From NCBI GenBank assembly GCA_017553505.1, contig JAFZLD010000001.1, positions 1 to 64,000 of the forward strand: a stretch of DNA of 64,000 nt, in the 5' to 3' direction. The stretch comes from Lachnospiraceae bacterium (lineage in GTDB: Bacteria > Bacillota > Clostridia > Lachnospirales > Lachnospiraceae). Positions 58,812 through 64,000 of the stretch are shown one piece after another. Under the pieces are notes generated by a model. That model searched no databases and was not told where the DNA came from. It saw nothing but the letters and a program-made list of their open reading frames with translations. Numbering within the stretch: position 1 is the first letter of the stretch; each line of letters opens with the position of its first letter. The position numbers and the translations under genes are program-made.

Positions 58812-59032
58812 TTATCGCAATACGAAAAAAGAATGGATTCTGCGATAAAAAATCACGAGTTATGTAAATCACTTATCGCAATACGTGAATCCATGCAAAA
58901 TTGCGATAAAAAAACAGTCAAAACTTATCGCAATTTACATCAAAATTTCATATTGCGATAACTGCCTCCAAAATCACCCTAAAAATGGCCAAAATTTATC
59001 GCAGTTTCAAATAAAAATCCGTATTGCGATAA
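58812..59032. repeat. Array 2: four TTATCGCAAT...ATTGCGATAA units without a nuclease-like gene
   Basis: Units lie at 58812-58848, 58873-58909, 58925-58961 and 58996-59032, each 37 bp. Half-sites are identical or nearly identical to those of array 1 at 11341-11570, while centres differ. Unit starts are 61, 52 and 71 bp apart (70, 51 and 71 in array 1). The array fills the gap between the flavoprotein promoter and a structured intergenic stretch, and it is better preserved than array 1. Confidence 0.9.
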
Positions 59033-59120
59033 AGTGGCCCCGTAGGGCCCGGAAATGGGATGGGTGAAGTTCCAAAAAGCTCGGGAATAGCGTTGACCTG
59101 ACCGGATACGCCCTAAGATA

Positions 59121-59181
59121 CTTTTGCCTGCCGTGCAGAATATGAAACGCAGAGACCTTTGGTTGCCACGACAGGTAAAAG
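59121..59181. other. Long imperfect intergenic hairpin (possible structured RNA)
   Basis: CTTTTGCCTGCCGTG (59121-59135) and CACGACAGGTAAAAG (59167-59181) pair at 14 of 15 positions, counting one G-U, around a 31-nt loop. A second small stem, GCGT/ACGC, lies upstream near 59092-59111. The stretch 59036-59190 has no coding sequence and does not match an RNA family I can name. Confidence 0.4.
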
Positions 59182-59192
59182 GCACACAAAAA

Positions 59193-59226
59193 GGGCCGCG
59201 TGGACGAAGCCACGCAGCCCTCTTTT
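59193..59226. terminator. Bidirectional terminator after the carboxylesterase gene
   Basis: GGGCCGCGTGG and CCACGCAGCCC form a stem with one mismatch. TTTTT follows on the minus strand and TCTTTT on the plus strand. It ends the esterase transcript and could end any RNA coming from the repeat side. Confidence 0.88.
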
Positions 59227-59245
59227 CATATGGGAGATTTATCTT

Positions 59246-60766
59246 TTATTTTGCTTTATCAACGATAACGTTCTTGATAAAGTCTACAAATTCGGATGTG
59301 TCTTTCTTGGGCTCCGGACCGTTTGATGTGAACTCAAGCTCGTTGCGGTCGGTGCCGTAAGGCTTCCACTCGGGAAGCTTGGTGCCGTCTACGTCGACGC
59401 CGTTGGGGTTGCCGGTCTTGATGAAGTTAACCCAGTAACCGCTCATCTTGCGGGCAAGATCGTAGTGTCTGCCTACGAAAGGTCTCCAGCACTTATCGAG
59501 GTTGTTAAAGAAGAACCAAAGATCGACAGAGTGGAAGGTGCCTGCGTTGTCGCCGGGAATGTCAGGATTGAATCTGTAGTAGTAGAATAAATCGCCGGTT
59601 CCGTTCTTGATGTTGGACTCTGCGGCGCCCTTGACGGATGCTTCGATGCCGCTGACCGTAGCATAGCCCATGGGGCCTTTAACGGGAACTTCTGCGAAGG
59701 ACATGAACTTGTCTGCCTTGTCGCCGAAGATTTCTTTTGCCTTTCTTTCTAACTCTGCGGTGTCGGCTGCGGGAATGAATGACTTAAACTCGTCACCCGT
59801 GTTGCCGCTTAAAACGGGGCACTTAGCCCACTGGCCGTTAAGCAAGCGCTTATAAGGCTCGTCTACACAGAACTTGTGGTCAATGCAGGGTGCAAACATG
59901 CCGTACTTCTCTCTGAATGCCGCATACTTGTCGCGGATGGTGATGGCGTCAACCCTTCTTGCCTCTTCAAGAGTCTTAACGCCTATGAAGTCAAAGAACT
60001 TCTTACCGAGTTCCTCAGCCTCGCTGATGTCGTGAGGAACGATGAAAGCGTCCTCGCCGTAGGGATTTCTGATGATACCGCTCATGATGAGAGCGCTCTT
60101 GATCATCTTATAGTTCTGTTCACAGGTAATCTGGAGTAATGTGCTTCCGCCGCCTGCGGACTGACCTGCAATGGAAATGTTCTCGGGATCTCCGCCGAAT
60201 GCAGCGATGTTCTCGTATACCCACTTAAGACCTGCCTGCTGGTCGAGGTTACCAAAGTTTGTGGGAGCCTCGGGGCTTTCTGCTGTTATCTCGGGATGAG
60301 CAAGGAAACCGATAGCACCAAGACGATAGTTAACGGTAACTACGATGATGCCTTTCTTGGCAAGGTTCTCACCGTCAAATTCCATCTCGCAGGGATATCC
60401 CCACTGGAAACCGCCTCCGAAGTACCATACGAGTACGGGAAGCTTGTCGTTCTCCGAATGAGCCGGCGACCAAATATTTAAATACAAGCAATCCTCGCCC
60501 ATGGGAATCTGATTGTCAACGTGCCATTCCTTGTCGTAAAGGGCCTCGCCCACACCGGGTGTGTCCTGTACGGAAATGTTCTTAAATTTGTAGCACTCAA
60601 GCTCTCCGTCCCAATTCTTAGCGGGCTGAGGTGCTCTCCATCTGTTCTCTCCCACCGGGGGAGCTGCAAAAGGAATTCCCTTAAACACGGTTATACGTGC
60701 ATTTCCTCCGGGAAGACCCTTTACTACGCCGTTTTTAGTTGTAACTTTTCTAAGCATCGGCAGCAT
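59246..60766 (-). CDS. Type B carboxylesterase
   Basis: The 506-residue alpha/beta-hydrolase has the carboxylesterase/para-nitrobenzyl esterase layout. FKGIPFAAPPVG is near the N-terminus, EDCLYLNIW is the type B signature 2, and the oxyanion strand is VLVWYFGGGFQWG. The nucleophile Ser lies in ISIAGQSAGGGS and the likely catalytic His in GTFHSVDLWFFF. No signal peptide is seen. GGAGG lies eight bases before the ATG. It is divergent from an AraC/GyrI-type regulator, which may control it. Confidence 0.92.
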   Translation of the reverse strand: MLPMLRKVTTKNGVVKGLPGGNARITVFKGIPFAAPPVGENRWRAPQPAKNWDGELECYKFKNISVQDTPGVGEALYDKEWHVDNQIPMGEDCLYLNIWSPAHSENDKLPVLVWYFGGGFQWGYPCEMEFDGENLAKKGIIVVTVNYRLGAIGFLAHPEITAESPEAPTNFGNLDQQAGLKWVYENIAAFGGDPENISIAGQSAGGGSTLLQITCEQNYKMIKSALIMSGIIRNPYGEDAFIVPHDISEAEELGKKFFDFIGVKTLEEARRVDAITIRDKYAAFREKYGMFAPCIDHKFCVDEPYKRLLNGQWAKCPVLSGNTGDEFKSFIPAADTAELERKAKEIFGDKADKFMSFAEVPVKGPMGYATVSGIEASVKGAAESNIKNGTGDLFYYYRFNPDIPGDNAGTFHSVDLWFFFNNLDKCWRPFVGRHYDLARKMSGYWVNFIKTGNPNGVDVDGTKLPEWKPYGTDRNELEFTSNGPEPKKDTSEFVDFIKNVIVDKAK

Positions 60767-60851
60767 GATTGTAACCTCCTCTTTACTGATATATGTAACG
60801 CGCGGTACTGCCTACCGCACTCTCTTGTGTCTCAAGTCACCCCCATGACTC

Positions 60852-60865
60852 ATAAAACGTTTTAT
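60852..60865. promoter_or_regulatory. Palindrome ATAAAACGTTTTAT upstream of the esterase gene
   Basis: A perfect 14-bp palindrome with a central CG lies about 85 bp before the esterase start. It resembles LacI-family or CcpA-type operators, but no LacI gene is nearby. The rest of 60767-61051 shows no gene and no convincing promoter. Confidence 0.45.
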
Positions 60866-61051
60866 CGTTTGTATTTATCATATTCTTTTGCCAAGGGCGG
60901 GCACTTATCAGATATTGCCATGTACTATTTATTTATTGTCATATTTTTTAGTAAAAAAAGGTCAAAATCAGTATTGCCGATGCCGTTTCCGCGATGCATA
61001 CTTGTATTGACGCGGTTCTTTTAACCTGACAAAACTGCGCAACGGCGGAAA

Positions 61052-61077
61052 TGTAGGATTGCTCGCGGTTTCCTACA
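61052..61077. promoter_or_regulatory. Inverted repeat before the AraC/GyrI-type gene
   Basis: TGTAGGA (61052-61058) and TCCTACA (61071-61077) are perfect inverted copies 12 bp apart, ending about 25 bp before the ATG. The right arm overlaps a TACAAT that could be a -10. It is a candidate autoregulatory site. Confidence 0.5.
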
Positions 61078-61101
61078 ATAGCTTCATCAGGAGGAACAAA
61101 T

Positions 61102-61992
61102 ATGGAGTGGACAGAGTCATTGCAGGAATCAATTTCATACATCGAGGCACACCTGCTCGAAGAAATCAACTATGAAGACGCAGCGAAGCATGTGCACACT
61201 TCAAGCTACGAATTTCATAGGGCTTTCAGCTTTCTTACGGGAATGACCGTCGGAGCGTATATTCGTAACAGAAGGCTTTCTTTGGCCGGTCGCGAAATTG
61301 TTGAGACGGACGCGCGCATCACGGATATTGCAATGAAGTACGGCTACGACACGCCCGAGAGCTTTACCAAGGCATTCACCCGTTTCCATGGGGTTGCACC
61401 TTCTTTTGCCAGGGCTGAGTCTGCCAAGCTCCGATTATTTAATCCTCTTGTCATTAAGTTAACCGTTGAAGGAGGTTTAAGTATGGATTACAGAATCGTA
61501 CAGACAGAAGCTAAGAAATTTATTGCAATTGCAAGACCGTTTAAGAACGAAATCATCAATGACGAGGACAATCACGAGATCCCTGATTTCTGGGGAGAGG
61601 TTAATGCGGCTAAACTGCTCGAGCCGATTAAAGCGCTACGCCCCGCGGGCAAATGCGACCTTTACGGCTTGTGCACGCCTACCAGGGAAGGTGCCGAAAC
61701 ATTTGATTACGGAATCGGCGTAATTGTCGACAAAGATACCAAGGATTTCGATATGGCAGCGCTTGAGAGTAAGGGCTATCGCATCTGGGACGTTAATCCC
61801 GGTACCTACGTAGTCTTTGAATGCATCGGCGATGACGGCGATTGCATCAGTGAGACCTGGGAACGCTTCTACAAGGAATTCCTGCCCCAGATGGGCTACG
61901 AATCCTCGGAAGAAACGGACTATGAAGTGTACTTCGATGCCGGCAAGCCCGGAGTGTTCTGCGAGTTGTGGATACCTGTTAAGAAGAAGTAG
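61102..61992 (+). CDS. AraC-family regulator with a GyrI-like effector domain
   Basis: The 296-residue protein has an N-terminal AraC double HTH (INYEDAAKHVHTSSYEFHRAF and ITDIAMKYGYDTPESFTKAF). A C-terminal GyrI/Rob-type ligand-binding domain (about 130-296) includes YRIVQTEAKKFIAIARPF, YGIGVIVDKD and PGTYVVFECIG. Such proteins often sense amphipathic or toxic compounds. AGGAGG precedes the start. It faces the carboxylesterase gene across 335 bp. Confidence 0.9.
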   Translation: MEWTESLQESISYIEAHLLEEINYEDAAKHVHTSSYEFHRAFSFLTGMTVGAYIRNRRLSLAGREIVETDARITDIAMKYGYDTPESFTKAFTRFHGVAPSFARAESAKLRLFNPLVIKLTVEGGLSMDYRIVQTEAKKFIAIARPFKNEIINDEDNHEIPDFWGEVNAAKLLEPIKALRPAGKCDLYGLCTPTREGAETFDYGIGVIVDKDTKDFDMAALESKGYRIWDVNPGTYVVFECIGDDGDCISETWERFYKEFLPQMGYESSEETDYEVYFDAGKPGVFCELWIPVKKK

Positions 61993-62010
61993 GTAATTTG
62001 TGATATAAGA

Positions 62011-62045
62011 AAACCGCTGTCTGCGTGGGCAGATAGCGGTTTTTA
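62011..62045 (+). terminator. Terminator after the AraC/GyrI-type gene
   Basis: AAACCGCTGTCTGC and GCAGATAGCGGTTT form a 14-position stem with one wobble and a 4-nt loop, followed by TTTAT. Confidence 0.88.
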
Positions 62046-62086
62046 TTTATCTTTGGGATTGGGCGGCCCAGCGGCGGCTGTCGCAA

Positions 62087-62743
62087 CTAAACGCTTGCGA
62101 TGCTGCTGCTCTCCAGCTGATTCTTTAAGCGGTTGAAGTATTCTAACTGAAAATCAACCTTCTCGTGCCACATCTTATCGGCGGTTTTCGTGCCGTAAGG
62201 ATATTCGCGGAACTGTTTCAACTTGCTGATTCTTTTGTCTGTAAAGGCAATCTGCTCAGCTAAAGGCATTTCGCTGAACTTCATAAACTCCAGTCCTTCG
62301 TAGATACGATAAGCATCGAAACGATCGATGTTGTCGGCATCTCCCACTGTGAGTGCGAAAGGTGTTCTTTCGCCGCTAAAGTCCGAAGTGTCGTCCACAT
62401 GAATGGCTATTCCGTAGCACATTTCCTCAACCTCTGCGTCGGTGTAGCCCAACTCTTTGAAGAACGGTCTTGCTATCTCCGCGCCAACTCTTCCGTGTCT
62501 CGACGCATCCTCGGCCGACTCATACTGCACTGTATACCCGATGTCGTGGAGCAATGCCGCCACGTACATTCTTTCCTCATCAAAGCCCTCGCCCTTAGCG
62601 ATTTTTCTCGCAATCTTCGCTACTCTGAACGAATGCTCAATGCGGTATTCAACCATTCTCTCTGTTCTGTCCGTGAATCCCACAGTCTTCCTAAGTTCTG
62701 TCTGCAGGAAGTCCGCAGCTCTTTGAATTATTTCTTGTCTCAT
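62087..62743 (-). CDS. HD-domain phosphohydrolase
   Basis: The 218-residue protein has the HD metal ligands in EHSFRVAKIA, ALLHDIGYTVQYES and GDADNIDRFDAYRI. GIAIHVDD provides a further His. The family includes nucleotide and (p)ppGpp-like hydrolases; the substrate here is unknown. GAGGGG lies seven bases before the ATG. It lies 41 bp after the second PD-(D/E)XK-like gene on the same strand and might be cotranscribed with it. Confidence 0.85.
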   Translation of the reverse strand: MRQEIIQRAADFLQTELRKTVGFTDRTERMVEYRIEHSFRVAKIARKIAKGEGFDEERMYVAALLHDIGYTVQYESAEDASRHGRVGAEIARPFFKELGYTDAEVEEMCYGIAIHVDDTSDFSGERTPFALTVGDADNIDRFDAYRIYEGLEFMKFSEMPLAEQIAFTDKRISKLKQFREYPYGTKTADKMWHEKVDFQLEYFNRLKNQLESSSIASV

Positions 62744-62784
62744 TCTTTTACCCCTCTGTACCGTTTAATGTGCCCATTCTACCA

Positions 62785-63660
62785 TTAAATCAAATAATTC
62801 TCAATCATAGCCTTAATAACCTCGCTGTTAAGCGGTTTCTTAGTCGTCTCGAAAGTCATAATGAAATTTTCCCCGGGGATATAGCCGTTAAGCATGTACC
62901 TGCTTATCTTATCGACGTTTTTGCGCGCATAATCCTCCAGTTCCATCATTCCGAAGTGCTCCCACACGTATTCTTTTCTCGTGCGCACATTCAGACACAG
63001 AAAGTCCGGCCTAAACTCTATACTATCCATCACCAGCGGGAACTCATACCTGTAAGGTATTCCGTAAAGGTTGAGCATATTCGCAATATTTACCTCAGTC
63101 TTCGAGCGCACCCGCTCATTCTTAGCCGTATAATGCTCCGCATCCCCCTCCGCGAAATACCCCGGCGGATACACCACCCCCTCCCAGTTTCGGACGAAGG
63201 TATCCCGGTCTTCAAAAACCGGATTAATTAGTAGCCTTTTGCCCGGGTGCATATCATCATAAATCTTCTCTATTGCCGTACTCTCCGTCCTCCGCAGGTA
63301 TTCGTCCAGAATCCCCAGTTCCTTCTGCGCCTCGGCCACAAATTTCTTATCATAAGCCTTCTGCGATAGCGCGACTGCCAGCTTTTGATTATTGCTCTTT
63401 ATATATGTTCCGCAAGTGTCTTTCGACTCTGTTATATGGAAATATTGATATCCCTTGCCATACTTTCTTACTCTTAACCACCCCTCCGGCGCCTTAGCCA
63501 GTGCCTTAGTCCTAACTTTGATTTCGTTTCTCAGCAACTGTGCTCTCTGCTCAACGATTGTCCTTAAGTCCTTGACCCATTCTTCATTTAAATTTCTTCT
63601 GATTTGCCTCATTTTTTCAGCCTCAATGCATAAGATATGCGTTACAGCGCTTTTATGCAT
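62785..63660 (-). CDS. PD-(D/E)XK nuclease-like protein associated with AATGCATAA repeats
   Basis: The protein of 275-291 residues is a paralogue of that at 10541-11311. In 291-residue numbering the shared blocks are RSKTE (Glu189), RPDF (Pro218-Asp219), YVWEHFGMM (Glu234) and GENFIMTFETTKKPL. The N-terminal half is basic and helical, with KAPEGWLRVRKYGKG aligned to APPGKLEV of the other. The start may be the ATG at 63660, which lies inside a repeat half-site and has AAGGAAGG upstream, or the ATG at 63612, which has GAGG. With the latter start, repeat unit A is fully untranslated. Endonuclease activity is inferred from fold motifs only. Confidence 0.7.
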   Translation of the reverse strand: MHKSAVTHILCIEAEKMRQIRRNLNEEWVKDLRTIVEQRAQLLRNEIKVRTKALAKAPEGWLRVRKYGKGYQYFHITESKDTCGTYIKSNNQKLAVALSQKAYDKKFVAEAQKELGILDEYLRRTESTAIEKIYDDMHPGKRLLINPVFEDRDTFVRNWEGVVYPPGYFAEGDAEHYTAKNERVRSKTEVNIANMLNLYGIPYRYEFPLVMDSIEFRPDFLCLNVRTRKEYVWEHFGMMELEDYARKNVDKISRYMLNGYIPGENFIMTFETTKKPLNSEVIKAMIENYLI

Positions 63661-63943
63661 TATTTTCCTTCCTTAATTTTTGCCACCAATGCATAAATGC
63701 GCATAATTTAAACCGTTATGCATCTTTTCAGCGCGCTTAGATTTCAAACCCAACCACTCTCCATACTCTGGTGCTTGCATTGATGAATAAATGTAATGTT
63801 TTGGGATTCTTATGCATCATAGTCTCCGATTAATGTACGGAAACAATGCATAACAAGAATGTATTATGCCATTTATGCATTACGGCCATTTTTTACTTCT
63901 GTAGCTAATGCATAACAGCGGTTTTCGGCCTGATTTATCAGTC
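63625..63943. repeat. Array 3: AATGCATAA...TTATGCATT inverted-repeat units
   Basis: Five units of exactly 37 bp lie at 63625-63661, 63688-63724, 63782-63818, 63845-63881 and 63907-63943. The last has a degraded right half-site. Centres of about 19 bp differ. Start-to-start distances are 63, 94, 63 and 62 bp. The array is directly upstream of, and its first unit overlaps, the second PD-(D/E)XK-like gene. The unit length equals that of arrays 1 and 2 but the half-site is different. From 63944 to 64000 only a possible leftward TACAAT -10 near 63976-63981 and a CTCCG/CGGAG hairpin are seen. Confidence 0.88.
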
Positions 63944-64000
63944 CGTTACGTTCTCCGACTACGGAGACAAGGGGTATTGTACATTAGTAAAAAGAAAATG

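Noticed and set aside
59036-59190. 6S RNA, SRP RNA or RNase P RNA
   Set aside because: The conserved sequence elements I know for SRP RNA and RNase P RNA are absent, and I could not build a 6S-like closing stem with a central bubble.

Overview
The window looks like a chromosomal segment of an anaerobic Firmicute of the class Clostridia, most likely a Lachnospiraceae member. The reasons are AAGGAG-type ribosome binding sites, TTGACA-17-TATAAT promoters, a type III glutamine synthetase, the LL-diaminopimelate aminotransferase lysine route, lipobox lipoproteins, an M56/BlaI pair and an HD-GYP receptor. Most genes lie on the minus strand. The family assignment is inference from gene content; no 16S gene is present.

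Positions 1-4998 and 11694-23575 form a nitrogen and glutamine block. One operon runs asnB-pyrG-gltB (gltB is cut by the window edge). A second runs dapF-dapL-carA-carB-purF, followed by glnN and an ammonium channel fused to a PII domain. Five glutamine amidotransferases therefore sit around the genes that import ammonium and make glutamine. The asnB, glnN and dapF promoters each fire into a T-tailed hairpin 7-11 nt after the predicted start, and a similar hairpin separates glnN from amt. These look like promoter-proximal attenuators.

Positions 5034-10379 are a tight accessory operon: HAD phosphatase, three GNAT acetyltransferases, a pyroglutamyl-peptidase-like protein, an MFS transporter, a methyltransferase and a GH25 muramidase. 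Positions 23594-36541 hold a HigBA-like toxin-antitoxin, a BlaI/M56 sensor pair, a Nudix hydrolase, a lipoprotein, a Gtr-like glucosyltransferase, a LURP-one protein, and a BMP-family binding protein overlapping a 1216-residue beta-propeller/HD-GYP receptor.

Positions 36755-41065 are an AT-rich, less tidy patch with a membrane-anchored XRE regulator, a lysozyme-like protein, a lipoprotein, a decayed S1 protease gene and a 159-bp MITE-like element with cloverleaf folding potential, ending at tRNA-Gly(GCC). Positions 41413-55782 contain a FliD-like protein, asnS, a YtrA-type GntR/ABC/CPBP operon with paired operator repeats, and a ylmH-VWA-MoxR-LRR operon. Positions 55828-62743 carry AraC and TetR regulators, flavoproteins, a carboxylesterase and an HD phosphohydrolase.

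The most unusual signal is a pair of paralogous proteins with a PD-(D/E)XK-like core (10541-11311 and 62785-63660). Each lies beside its own array of 36-38-bp inverted-repeat units. The first has TTATCGCAAT...ATTGCGATAA units (11341-11570), the second AATGCATAA...TTATGCATT units (63625-63943). A third array (58812-59032) repeats the first half-site family without a gene. Unit length and number (four to five) are conserved while half-site sequence differs, which suggests a nuclease-like protein with cognate DNA sites, perhaps analogous to REPIN/RAYT elements.
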